Positions 52,135-61,349 of a DNA stretch of 64,000 bases are shown piece by piece; positions within the stretch are counted from its first letter, which is position 1, and each line of letters begins with the position of its first letter. The position numbers and the translations under genes were made by a program. The DNA is taken from positions 1-64,000 of the forward strand of contig CAWBBX010000130.1 of assembly GCA_963787005.1 (NCBI GenBank). The letters are read 5' to 3'. Source of the DNA: FEN-1297 sp963787005. Lineage in GTDB: Bacteria; Bacteroidota; Ignavibacteria; Ignavibacteriales; Ignavibacteriaceae. The notes under the pieces are model-generated. The model was not told where the DNA came from, ran no database searches, and worked only from the letters and a program-made list of their open reading frames with translations.

Positions 52135-53325
52135 ATGGCTTTTGAGCAGACCTGGAGGTGGTTCGGTCCCAAGGATCCGATAACACTCAAAGAAGTAAAG
52201 CAGACAGGCGCAACTGGAATAGTGAACGCGCTGCACCAAATTCCCGTGGGTGAAGTGTGGCCGGTTGATGAGATAATGAAAAGAAAGGACATTATTGAAT
52301 CGGAAGGACTCACTTGGTCCGTTGTGGAAAGCCTTCCGGTACACGAAAGAATAAAAAAGCGTCAAGGAAACTATAAAGAGTATATTGAAAATTATAAGGA
52401 ATCACTTCGAAACCTCGGGAAATGCGGTATTGACACAGTCTGCTATAATTTTATGCCGGTACTCGATTGGTCGCGCACCGACCTGAACGTTACATATAAA
52501 GACGGTTCTATAACTTCGAAATTCGAACTAAAAAGCCTGGCCTCGTTCGATATGTTCATCTTGAAAAGGCCCGGCGCTGAGAATGATTATGATCCTAATT
52601 TAATCTCAAAGGCTAATGAGTTTTTTAACTCGTTAAATGATACTGAGAAAGAAAAATTAAAAGAGACAATCCTTTACGGACTCCCGGGTTCAATGGAATC
52701 TTACACGCTAAAGGAATTCGGCAACGCACTTGACGAATACAAGGAAATAAGCGACGACCACTTGAGAGAAAACTTATATTCGTTTTTAAGAGAAGTTGCG
52801 CCGTCAGCCGAGGAAGCAGGGGTACTGCTTGCAATACATCCGGACGATCCTCCGATTCCCCTGCTCGGACTCCCTAGAGTAGTGAGCGACAAAAACGATC
52901 TTATTAAAATTACCGAAGCTTACGACTCGCCTTCCAACGGAATTACTTTCTGCACAGGATCTTTGGGAGCAGGGCTAAATAATAACCTTATCGAAATGAC
53001 GGAAGAGTTAGCTTACAGGATAAACTTTATTCACTTAAGAAACGTATTGAAAAACGGCGAAGGAGATTTCTACGAAGAAAATCATCTCGAAGGCGATGTG
53101 GATATTTATTCTGTAATGAAGATACTTTTGCTTGAGCAGAAAAGAAGAAACGATGAAGGTAGAAATGACACGCGCATGCCTTTGCGTCCCGATCACGGCC
53201 ATTTAATGCTGCCCGATCAAAACAGGGAAAATGTTTATCCGGGCTATTCTTTGCTGGGAAGAATGCGGGGCTTGGCGGAACTTAGAGGAATGGAATTGGG
53301 AATAAGAAGAGCTTTAGAAATTTAA
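52135..53325 (+). CDS. uxuA: Mannonate dehydratase
   Basis: A 396-residue UxuA. It dehydrates D-mannonate to 2-keto-3-deoxygluconate. The sequence opens with EQTWRWFGPKDPITLKEVKQTGATGIVNALHQIPVGEVW, continues through VCYNFMPVLDWSRTDL, metal-site IHPDDPP, TFCTGSLGAG, NFIHLRN and MPLRPDHGHLMLPDQ, and ends with GYSLLGRMRGLAELRGMELGI, all in the usual order. A full-length, intact member. Product would go to a KDG kinase/KDPG aldolase not seen here, unless the DHDPS-family aldolase at 34214 takes KDG. Confidence 0.97.
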   Translation: MAFEQTWRWFGPKDPITLKEVKQTGATGIVNALHQIPVGEVWPVDEIMKRKDIIESEGLTWSVVESLPVHERIKKRQGNYKEYIENYKESLRNLGKCGIDTVCYNFMPVLDWSRTDLNVTYKDGSITSKFELKSLASFDMFILKRPGAENDYDPNLISKANEFFNSLNDTEKEKLKETILYGLPGSMESYTLKEFGNALDEYKEISDDHLRENLYSFLREVAPSAEEAGVLLAIHPDDPPIPLLGLPRVVSDKNDLIKITEAYDSPSNGITFCTGSLGAGLNNNLIEMTEELAYRINFIHLRNVLKNGEGDFYEENHLEGDVDIYSVMKILLLEQKRRNDEGRNDTRMPLRPDHGHLMLPDQNRENVYPGYSLLGRMRGLAELRGMELGIRRALEI

Positions 53326-53469
53326 TCCCGTTGTTTTATTTTTATTTCTTCCCCCATTTTTTCAATATTTGGGACGGAAGGTATAGCTGCTGAACGGTGA
53401 TTTTATTTTTATTACCGGCTGCTAACCGAATATATATTAGTGTAATTTTTAAAATTATTCAACGATTTT

Positions 53470-56031
53470 TTAGACATGCATCTCTGCCGGTTCATAAGTC
53501 TCTTTTTTCGATGCGGAATTCGATTTCTCATCAATATTAAACTGGGCAGTTGAACCCTGAAGCTCATTTGCCATATTAGTCAGCTGATCGGCAACTTCTT
53601 TCACTTTTTCGTTTTGAGTATATACCTTTTCGGTTTCAGCGGAGAGTTCCTGGATAGTTGAAGAATTGGTTTTACTTATCTGTGAAACGTTTATTATTCT
53701 TTCCAGAGCAGATTGAATTTTGTCTTTAACTTCCGCGGTCGATTTAATCTCCCTATCAATCACCTCTGTAACGCGTTCAATCGCACTTTGGAGATCACCG
53801 GTCATTTCTACCGCAGAAGCATTAGCCTCTTCCATCGATTTTATCTTTTCCGTCATAGAGGACGAATTGTTAAGTAATTGGTTTAAGGTATCACCTGATT
53901 TTCTTGCGATTATGTTACCTTCATTCACACTTGATACCAGTTTTTCAATGTGAACTCCGGCTTCATCTATATTTTTTTTGACATTAATTATCATGGAAGA
54001 AGTTTCCTTAGTAGCCTGAGCGGATTTTTCGGCCAAAATTCTTACTTCGTCCGCTACAACCGCAAATCCCCTGCCCTGATCCCCGGCTCTCGCGGCTTCT
54101 ATTGCTGCATTTAAAGCCAGAAGGTTAGTCTGCTCGGCTATGTTTTCTATTGTAGCAACAATAGAGCCTATATGCTCAGACTGCCTGTTCATTTCCATTA
54201 TCTTATCGGAAAACAGCTTAACTGTATCCTGAATATTAGTAAATTGCTTTAAAGTATTCATAACAAAATCGGCGCCGTTCTTTGCCGAATTTATAGATTC
54301 AATTGCCGCCGAAGAAACCGAGTCGGCATTTTTGCTGGAAATATCCACAGTTTGGCTGATATTCTCCGCAGCATTCGAGGCATCCCTTGCAGCTTCCCGC
54401 TGCTGGTTAGACCCGGTTACCATTTTATCTATCTCAGCACTTATAAGTCTGATACTTTCATTCGCTCTCTCAACGGATACGTCCTCTTCAATTAGACTAG
54501 CTGTCATCTGATTTATCGCGCTTGCATTCTGATGAGAAGCCTCAACGGATTTACTCACCGCTTCATCGAGGTCACGGCTTATGTCAATCAAATGATTTGC
54601 TTTGCTTGTAAGCGCCGTAAACATATCCCTGAAACTTATCGGTTCGGCATTATATGTTGCGACAGGTACGCCGGCTGTAACCGCTTTATTAATGTAAGGT
54701 ATAAGATTTTGATCAAATACGCCGACGGCTATAGCATCATACTTTGCTGCTACCGCCGCTTCGATAGCAGGTCCGTACACAACAGCGCTTATGTCGGACT
54801 TACCGTTCTTAGAAATTTGATTCGGTGCAATCCATTCAACCGTTGCATTGTGTGTTCTAAGCTCCTGCGAAGCGGCAAACACACCGGCTTGAACTGCTTG
54901 CCAAAACGGATTAAGTTCTCTTCCTATATAAGCGATCCTCAGCGCACGCATAGAACTTTTTAACGGCTTTGGACGGCGGAGCTTCAATAAATCGGATTCA
55001 ATAATACCTTTGCCCTCCTGCCAGAACTGAGTAAAGTTATCCGGCGTAATCAGATCATTAATTGTGAGAAGTCTTGGATGAACAGGCCTCCATCCGGAAA
55101 CTAAATGATTAAAAAGATGAATAACGGGATCATGCCCCTGAGCAAAAGTATCCTGCCCCAGAGTCGCCGAGATAACTCCCTTCTTAACATAATGCATCGT
55201 GGCATCCGCTAAATCGTGGCAGAATAATTTCACTTTGCCCGACCTTCCGCTTCTTTCAATTTCTTCCGCGGCTTTCGCACCGAGCGCAAACGTTACGTAA
55301 ACGGCGGATAAACCGGAATATTTATTTAAGACTTCCGCCGTTTTCTTACTCAGTATTTCTGCCGATTCATAAGTCTCTACGGTTTCAACTACTTTTATAC
55401 CGGCATATTTTTCCCGGAGAATATTTAGAAATCCTTTTCGCCTTAGTTCAAGACTGGCGGTGTCCAATGTACCCGTTAATACGGCTATATTACCAGTGCC
55501 CTTTAGAATTTTGCCTGCATAATCGCCCAAAGTTCTGCCTTCCAGATACGAGTCGGCCCCGATATAACAAAGCCTTTTGCACGGTTCATACATTGCCGAA
55601 TTGAATTCCTTTGCGGCTTCCTGCATTCTTGAAGAAATAAGATTTATACTTTCGGCAAGAGTTATAATTTCGCTTGAAGCTCTGATGTTAACTTTTTCCG
55701 CGGCCACGGATATGGAAGATGTAAGATTGCCGTGCGACAGTTCACCTACTGCGTCAGCTAAGGAAGAGAAATCCCTTTCTGCCATATTTTTAATTTTCTC
55801 GTTAAGTTTGATGATCGGCTTAACCGTCCTAAAACTAAGATACAGCACAAAAAGGACCGCGGTGAATCCGAATCCGAACATTCCGAACAAAAAAAGGATG
55901 TCTCTATTCTCCGGGATAAACCCTCGTATTTCGCGGTAACCCAGATATTGTAAAAACATGAAGATCAATATAACCGAAATACCTATGTACACTTTATATT
56001 TCGATATCCTGCGAATGATCGAATCAAACAT
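53470..56031 (-). CDS. Methyl-accepting chemotaxis protein with lobe-swapped sugar-binding domain on the cytoplasmic side
   Basis: An 853-residue chemoreceptor. TM1 is about residues 13-30 and TM2 about 44-66, with only a 13-residue loop outside. A HAMP-like linker follows (67-140). Residues about 148-337 match the C-terminal lobe of ribose-binding-type type-I periplasmic proteins (KRLCYIGADSYLEGRTLGDY, IAVLTGTLD, RRKGF, KKGVISATLGQD). Residues about 361-470 match the N-terminal lobe (RIAYIGRELNPFWQAVQAGVFAASQEL, YDAIAVGVFDQNLIPYINKAVTAGVPVATYN). The lobes are thus in reversed order and beyond both TMs. The signalling domain spans about 480-835 with hairpin tip IENIAEQTNLLALNAAIEAARAGDQGRGFAVVADEVR. 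Beside exuT and uxuA it may sense cytoplasmic sugar or uronate. No CheR/CheB pentapeptide at the C-terminus. Confidence 0.88.
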   Translation of the reverse strand: MFDSIIRRISKYKVYIGISVILIFMFLQYLGYREIRGFIPENRDILFLFGMFGFGFTAVLFVLYLSFRTVKPIIKLNEKIKNMAERDFSSLADAVGELSHGNLTSSISVAAEKVNIRASSEIITLAESINLISSRMQEAAKEFNSAMYEPCKRLCYIGADSYLEGRTLGDYAGKILKGTGNIAVLTGTLDTASLELRRKGFLNILREKYAGIKVVETVETYESAEILSKKTAEVLNKYSGLSAVYVTFALGAKAAEEIERSGRSGKVKLFCHDLADATMHYVKKGVISATLGQDTFAQGHDPVIHLFNHLVSGWRPVHPRLLTINDLITPDNFTQFWQEGKGIIESDLLKLRRPKPLKSSMRALRIAYIGRELNPFWQAVQAGVFAASQELRTHNATVEWIAPNQISKNGKSDISAVVYGPAIEAAVAAKYDAIAVGVFDQNLIPYINKAVTAGVPVATYNAEPISFRDMFTALTSKANHLIDISRDLDEAVSKSVEASHQNASAINQMTASLIEEDVSVERANESIRLISAEIDKMVTGSNQQREAARDASNAAENISQTVDISSKNADSVSSAAIESINSAKNGADFVMNTLKQFTNIQDTVKLFSDKIMEMNRQSEHIGSIVATIENIAEQTNLLALNAAIEAARAGDQGRGFAVVADEVRILAEKSAQATKETSSMIINVKKNIDEAGVHIEKLVSSVNEGNIIARKSGDTLNQLLNNSSSMTEKIKSMEEANASAVEMTGDLQSAIERVTEVIDREIKSTAEVKDKIQSALERIINVSQISKTNSSTIQELSAETEKVYTQNEKVKEVADQLTNMANELQGSTAQFNIDEKSNSASKKETYEPAEMHV

Positions 56032-56146
56032 AAGTCACCCAGCTATTAATTAGACAGTTTATTATCGGATGTTTTCATGAAAAATGAAGAGTCGGGGTAT
56101 GATCTAATAATTTACTTTATACAACGAGCGGAAATCAAACAAATAA

Positions 56147-56186
56147 GAAAACCGGTACACTCAGAGTTTTTCGGGGTGCACCGGTT
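56147..56186 (-). terminator. Terminator after exuT
   Basis: On the minus strand AACCGGTGCAC, loop, GTGTACCGGTT (11-bp stem with one G-U-type pair; arms at 56186-56176 and 56160-56150), followed by TTTTC. It lies 60 bp past the exuT stop and 116 bp before the chemoreceptor start, so it should separate the two transcripts. Confidence 0.7.
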
Positions 56187-56245
56187 AATCAACTAATTTA
56201 GTTTTTTACTTACTATTAAATAATAATCATATACTAAATGAATAA

Positions 56246-57550
56246 TTACGCAAGCTTAGCCTCTTCCATCTTAGGAACAAGAAGATGAAAAATCCCTAAA
56301 GAAACCAGATAAATTACTCCGGCAAAAATAAACAACGAAAGATAGCTTCCGGTAAACTGCAGTATGAAGCCGGCTGCCGTAGCAATAAGCATTCCTCCAA
56401 TGGCTCCTGCCATTCCGCCTAAACCAACTACAGAGCCCACTGCTCTTTTCGGAAACATATCGGATACAGAAGTAAAAAGATTAGCCGACCAGCCCTGATG
56501 AGCGGCAGCCGCCAAACCGATCAATAATACCGCCCACCATTCTGTTACAACGGAAGCGAAGACTATTGGTACAATTAATATGGCGCATATCAGCATCACG
56601 GCTTTTCTACCTCTGTTTATGCTCCAGCCCCTTTTAATAAACGCTCCGGACATCCATCCTCCGCCTATACTGCCGACGCTTGTCATCATATAAATAACTA
56701 TGAGCGGAGGTCCCAAATGTGCTAGATCTAAACCGTATCTTTCGTTCAAGAATTTTGGAAGCCAGTAAAGATAAAACCACCAGATCGGATCGGTTAAAAA
56801 TTTACCGGTTACGAACGCCCAGGTCTGTCTGTATTTTAACAGTCTAAGCCAGGGTATTTTTTCACCTGTTATTTCAATAGGATCACTTTGAATGTATTCC
56901 AATTCCTCTTTTGATACTTTCTTATGCTTTTCGGGAGCTTCGTACAGCCATACCCAGAGAACTATCCAAATAAATCCCAGCAGACCGGTGAAGATGAACG
57001 CTTCCTGCCATCCCCAAGTTAAAGTAATCCATGGAACTACAAGCGGCGCTACTACGGCTCCTACGTTAGCACCTGAGTTGAATAATCCTGTTGCCAGCGC
57101 TCTTTCCTTCTTCGGAAACCATTCCGCGGTAGATTTTATAGCTGCCGGAAAGTTTCCCGATTCACCCAATCCTAGAGCAAACCTTGCGATTCCGAAGCCG
57201 AACACCGTCTTAACAAGAGCATGCCCCATGGCGGCGAAGCTCCATATTATTATCGATACGGTATAGCCTATCTTCGTTCCAATCTTATCGATAAACCGTC
57301 CGAACAACAGAAGTCCGATTGCATAGGCGCCGGTAAAGGCGGTTACGATATAACCGTACTGTATCTCGTTCCAGCCTATGTCCTTCTGCAGTACCGGCGC
57401 AAGTATACCCAGCACCTGCCGGTCTATGTAGTTTATTGTAGTAGCAAAGAACAGCAGCGCGCAGATCGTCCAGCGGTATGAACTCGACTTCGGCCTTATA
57501 TTCAAATCGTTCAACGGAACTCCCCCGGCTGATTGATTATTCATTGCCAT
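56246..57550 (-). CDS. exuT: Hexuronate transporter, MFS (ExuT type)
   Basis: A 434-residue MFS carrier with 12 helices, start ATG 57550 behind AAGGAAG. RWTICALLFFATTINYIDRQVLGILAPVLQKDIGWNEIQYG is the ACS-family (anion:cation symporter) helix-1 signature; GIARFALGLGESGNFPAAIKSTAEWFPKKERALATGLFNSGANVGA and HQGWSANLFTSVSDMFPKRAVGSVVG are typical of ExuT. It imports galacturonate or glucuronate with protons. It follows the UroD-like gene by 41 bp and is the last gene of the minus-strand pectin cluster. Its cargo feeds the fructuronate reductase and UxuA encoded on the opposite strand. Confidence 0.92.
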   Translation of the reverse strand: MAMNNQSAGGVPLNDLNIRPKSSSYRWTICALLFFATTINYIDRQVLGILAPVLQKDIGWNEIQYGYIVTAFTGAYAIGLLLFGRFIDKIGTKIGYTVSIIIWSFAAMGHALVKTVFGFGIARFALGLGESGNFPAAIKSTAEWFPKKERALATGLFNSGANVGAVVAPLVVPWITLTWGWQEAFIFTGLLGFIWIVLWVWLYEAPEKHKKVSKEELEYIQSDPIEITGEKIPWLRLLKYRQTWAFVTGKFLTDPIWWFYLYWLPKFLNERYGLDLAHLGPPLIVIYMMTSVGSIGGGWMSGAFIKRGWSINRGRKAVMLICAILIVPIVFASVVTEWWAVLLIGLAAAAHQGWSANLFTSVSDMFPKRAVGSVVGLGGMAGAIGGMLIATAAGFILQFTGSYLSLFIFAGVIYLVSLGIFHLLVPKMEEAKLA

Positions 57551-57591
57551 ATTTACTTCCTTATTCTTTATAAATGAATCGGTTTATTTCA

Positions 57592-58617
57592 TTAATTCAA
57601 TCTGTAATTTCTGCCGGTATTCATGAAAGCTGTAATATTATCGGCCGGAGTTTCCTGCGGCAGATCGCACCCGGTGCTTAGGATAAAATTCGGATACGAT
57701 TCCATTTCTTTTAAAAGATACCGAACATCTTCCTCCACTTCGGAAGGGCAGCCGCTTAAAATTTTTCCGGTCGGATTTATGTTTCCGATTACCGCTATGT
57801 TCGGCGCTGCTCTTTTCGCCGCCGCCCGAAGATCGACGCCCGTTTCGGGAGAATCCATACTTATTGCGTCAACGCCGCTCCGGCACATTTTTTCTATCAG
57901 GTGCATAGAGTTACCGCAAATATGGTAAACCGTCGAAGCGTCGGTAAATGCACATGCTCCTGTAATACTCTTTACATATTCCGATGAGAACTCGGAGAAC
58001 TGCGCCGGTCCCAGCATTACGGCGCTGGGCTCTAAGATACATATAAGCTGAGCGCCCGCCGATATTAATAATTGGACGTACTGCCGGATTTTTTTTGCGG
58101 ACAGCAGGCAAATCCGGTGAAGTTCTTCGGGATTCAAAACAGTAGCCGCGGCCGCTTCCTCTGCGCCCATAAGCAGAGAGGCTAAAGTATAAGGCCCGGT
58201 AACATAAGCTCCGCGAAGTATATTCTCGGGCAAACCGATGCTCATCAGTTTTAATGTTTCTACATACCCCGTCAATCGCGTATCCGAAGCAATATTTATT
58301 CTCTCCGCCGCAGAAATATCATCCTCCGAAAAATTATCTTTCGGAACCGTGGCTGAATCTTCCTTAGGAAAAAGAGTATATCTCCCAAGCGCGTTGGCTT
58401 CAACAGAAAGATCCATCAGCGGAAAGACAGCGTCGGGCTTAAAAGCATCCGCATTCGCCTTAACCACCTTAAAATGCTCGCCGAAATTCTGCTGAGCAAG
58501 TTTGATAGTACACCCGGTCAGATTTAATCCGGGGAATCCCACAAGGGGAACAACGAGTCTTCGCTTTTCTTTCTTTGCTTTACTCAATGCGCGATGGAAA
58601 GGTTTATCGGTAAACAT
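57592..58617 (-). CDS. MtaA/UroD-like protein, possible corrinoid methyltransferase component (copy 1)
   Basis: A 341-residue TIM-barrel protein of the uroporphyrinogen decarboxylase superfamily, ATG 58617 preferred over GTG 58659 because the family's N-terminus begins there. GAYVTGPYTLASLLMG, ICILEPSAVMLGP, VYHICGNS, GVDAISMDSPETGVDLRAA and NFILSTGCDLPQETPADNI are as in MtaA/MtbA-type methylcobalamin methyltransferases. His-x-Cys (HICG) plus the late Cys (TGCD) match the zinc ligands of that group and are absent from true heme-pathway UroD. Role inferred: methyl transfer, conceivably from methylated pectin sugars or methanol, or an unknown sugar-linked task. No corrinoid protein is encoded nearby. 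Confidence 0.8.
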   Translation of the reverse strand: MFTDKPFHRALSKAKKEKRRLVVPLVGFPGLNLTGCTIKLAQQNFGEHFKVVKANADAFKPDAVFPLMDLSVEANALGRYTLFPKEDSATVPKDNFSEDDISAAERINIASDTRLTGYVETLKLMSIGLPENILRGAYVTGPYTLASLLMGAEEAAAATVLNPEELHRICLLSAKKIRQYVQLLISAGAQLICILEPSAVMLGPAQFSEFSSEYVKSITGACAFTDASTVYHICGNSMHLIEKMCRSGVDAISMDSPETGVDLRAAAKRAAPNIAVIGNINPTGKILSGCPSEVEEDVRYLLKEMESYPNFILSTGCDLPQETPADNITAFMNTGRNYRLN

Positions 58618-58650
58618 TTTTAAATACTGGATAATTTTTCCAAATATTTT

Positions 58651-58681
58651 CCGTAGCACAGATTAGTAATCTGTGCTGCGG
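58651..58681. repeat. 31-bp near-perfect palindrome upstream of the UroD-like gene
   Basis: AGCACAGATTA-g-TAATCTGTGCT is perfect (58655-58677) and extends to 15-bp arms with one mismatch (CCGT...GCGG). It lies 34 bp upstream of the UroD-like start and 78 bp past the GH9 stop. It could be an operator, a transcript-processing hairpin or a dispersed palindrome; no U-tract follows. Confidence 0.7.
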
Positions 58682-58758
58682 TTATTTATAAAAAATAAAC
58701 ATGTACGATTTGTCCTCTTTCTAACTGATTTACTTTTTATGACAAAACTGTAAAGTTT

Positions 58759-61243
58759 TTAATTCACCATTCCCAGCAAATCATTAACCGCGTTTACCAG
58801 ATAAATATAACCGGAGGCAAGATTGACTACATATTCGTTTTCGCCCCAAAGGAAAGGCCAGTCTTCTTTGTTCTCCGGAAAGTCCGGTTTTAATATTAAA
58901 ACACCGGGCACCACACCGCCGGCAATGAATGAAAAGTCGGCGCGGTTATTTCCGTAAGCGATCTTCTTCGATACTGTTCCCACTCCTGATACAAAAGAAA
59001 TATTCGAACCGGGATGACAACCGTATAAATAATTCAAACCGCGGTACACACTTTCTTCATCTATAATATCAGGGAAAGCTTTATGCAGAACATAGTTTGT
59101 TATAGCGAAATTTACTACGAGCCCGTCACCAGCCCATCCGCGCGTAGAAATCGGCACACCAAACGGATTCTGCTTCGAAATATCATCTTCACTTTCCTTA
59201 AAATTTAAAACCAGTTCTTTTATTTTTGATGAGTAACCGGAATCCATATACGGCATTGCGTCGACAGCGAGCGGAGCGAAGAGAAGGAACTGTTTTTCGA
59301 TGAAAAGGCAGCAATTCATTAATTGCATTTTTATACTTTTCTTCTTTAGTTGATTTTAAAAGCTCCACAGCAGCTTTCATTTTTTCAACATCAAGCGGAC
59401 CTCCCGTTGTATTGCCGTGATGGAAAAGATCGGGCGCGTGCGTTTGTTCATCAGCCCAAACATTTTTTGCCGTAACAATACATTCGGCTGCAAGCGAATC
59501 GTTATATCCGTGCAATGCTCTGGAAGCAGCGGCCAGCGCGGCGATTGAGCCGTAATTCAAGGCCGATGATTTAGAAGTGAAAGCCCAGCGGTCATCGAAT
59601 TTACCGCTTCTGAATCCGTCGGTTTGAAGAGTATCCATATGAGAATCGTATATAAGATTATCCGTTATAGTCGAAGCGTCGCCGAGATGAGTATACTGCG
59701 AAAGATGCCCTACTATAATTCCGTTTACAGCGTGCCCTACCGATTTGAATTGAGCCAGCAGCTGCAATGTGCCGTGCTCAATCTGCTGAATAATATCCGG
59801 CGTTCCGTCCGGCCTGTGAATCTCAACATAACGCGCTTTTTCATCAACCGTTGTTTCGTCCCTCATCGGATGAAACGCTTCCCATGTATTTACAAGATTA
59901 AGAACAACATAATATTGAGTCTGCGTACGAATATCAAAATCTCCTGCGTCGAACCAGCCGCCGACGTTTAATCCGGGAATATGCTCGTATGGTTTGTAAG
60001 GTGAGTCGGTTAACGGACCCTGCGCGTAAAGATCGAAGTGTTCGTGATTCACGGGCGCTTGAAGAGCGTCGTCGAGATGAGCGGCTCCGTGCCACACACG
60101 ATACGCTTCTTTCAGAAACATGTGATCCATCTGCACCGGGAAATACACGTCCAGTGTCGGCTTCCATGCGTTCTTGTACACATTTTTATCGATGCGGAAA
60201 GTAGATGTAAATACAGTATCATATTTAATTTTATAGAGTCCGTTTTCTTTAACGGAAGAGAAGTCGAAAGTATAATAATTATACCTGAGGTATTTGCCCC
60301 ATTCTTTTATCGGCGCGGAGAATTTTTCTGCGAGCGTTCCATCTTCATTTATTTTCAGCAGTTCGGCGTTTCCCACGGGATTATCGTTTACGTCAAATTC
60401 TATTACCGCGGTTTTCCTCTGCTCAGGATGATACCCAACCTGAGAGTATTCGATTACCGGTTTGCGGATCCAGTTGGGAATTGTATTAGCCGTGAGGAAC
60501 CATTCAAGAACATTCCCGGTTTTTCCGGATGGTAAAAGACTCCTTACGACAAACCATCCGTTCTGAGCCGTGTTTCTGCCGTCATATAAAGAAAGCGAAC
60601 AATTCTTCGCTTGTATGGTAACACGATTCAAAGGATCGCCGGGAGCCAGTACAATTTCTTTCCCTGAAGCAAGCGCTTTCGGCTCAAGCTTATAAGGCTT
60701 AACAGCAGACATCTCACTGTAAGGATACAAAGGAAATGTGCCGCCTTCATTATCCATCAGATATGATTTTTCGAAATAAGCGGAAGGCAGGAATTCGAGA
60801 TTTAATCCGGCCTTCCCCGCCAGAGAAGACGGAAGAGGTTTATCGAGATTTACTGTTATTAGTATCCCGCTACCCTTCGCCTGTACTTTTATCATGTAAT
60901 TGAAGTCAAATTTCGGATAGGACAAATAAGTTTCAACGCAGTTATCTTTTTTGATGATTTTTCGATCTTTGAGCTCGGAGATAGCGTCCCACTGTCCGGG
61001 CGTCGGTTCCAGCCTCACGTCGCCGTTGGTGGCTGTTCTTACGCCGTGATGAATTAGTTCTATCCCGCTTATCTTGGAATCGCTGAAGTTCGAGTTATAC
61101 CAGTTATTAAATACTAATACGTTCAGCCCTCTAGTTTCGAAATAACCTTGATCATTCAACTTCAAATTAGGTTTATTATTTTGCGCCGATATTAATGCCG
61201 AAAAAAAGAAAAGACTTAAGACAGCTGGAAAAATTTTATTCAT
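58759..61243 (-). pseudogene. Exported GH9 glycoside hydrolase, one +1 frameshift
   Basis: From ATG 61243: signal peptide (ISAQ), an N-terminal beta-rich region of about 240 residues, a CelD-type Ig domain (VIEYSQVGYHPEQRKTAVIEF), then the GH9 barrel with GGWFDAGDFDIRTQTQ carrying the catalytic aspartates. The frame breaks at the TTTT run 59303-59306 (minus strand). One T fewer gives NELLPFIEKQFLLFAPLAVDAMPYMDSG and runs to 58759 through YLYGCHPGSNISFVSG and WGENEYVVNLASGYIYLVNAV, where Glu is the GH9 proton donor. Restored length about 827 residues, all key residues present, so an indel error is likely. Endo- or exo-acting on beta-linked glucan or related polymer; context suggests a pectin- or xyloglucan-linked substrate. 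Confidence 0.85.
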
Positions 61244-61349
61244 ACGAAGATCCGTTTTTACTTTAAACTCAAAATAAATTATACGATACTTTTTACCTTC
61301 TTATATTTTATAGAATTGTTCCGCATAACGAGAAACGCAAAGCATCGGA

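Noticed and set aside
53470..56031. Reading the chemoreceptor's sensor as two separate tandem binding-protein domains
   Set aside because: Each half aligns to only one lobe of RbsB, and the halves are complementary at the hinge, so a single permuted domain explains the sequence better.
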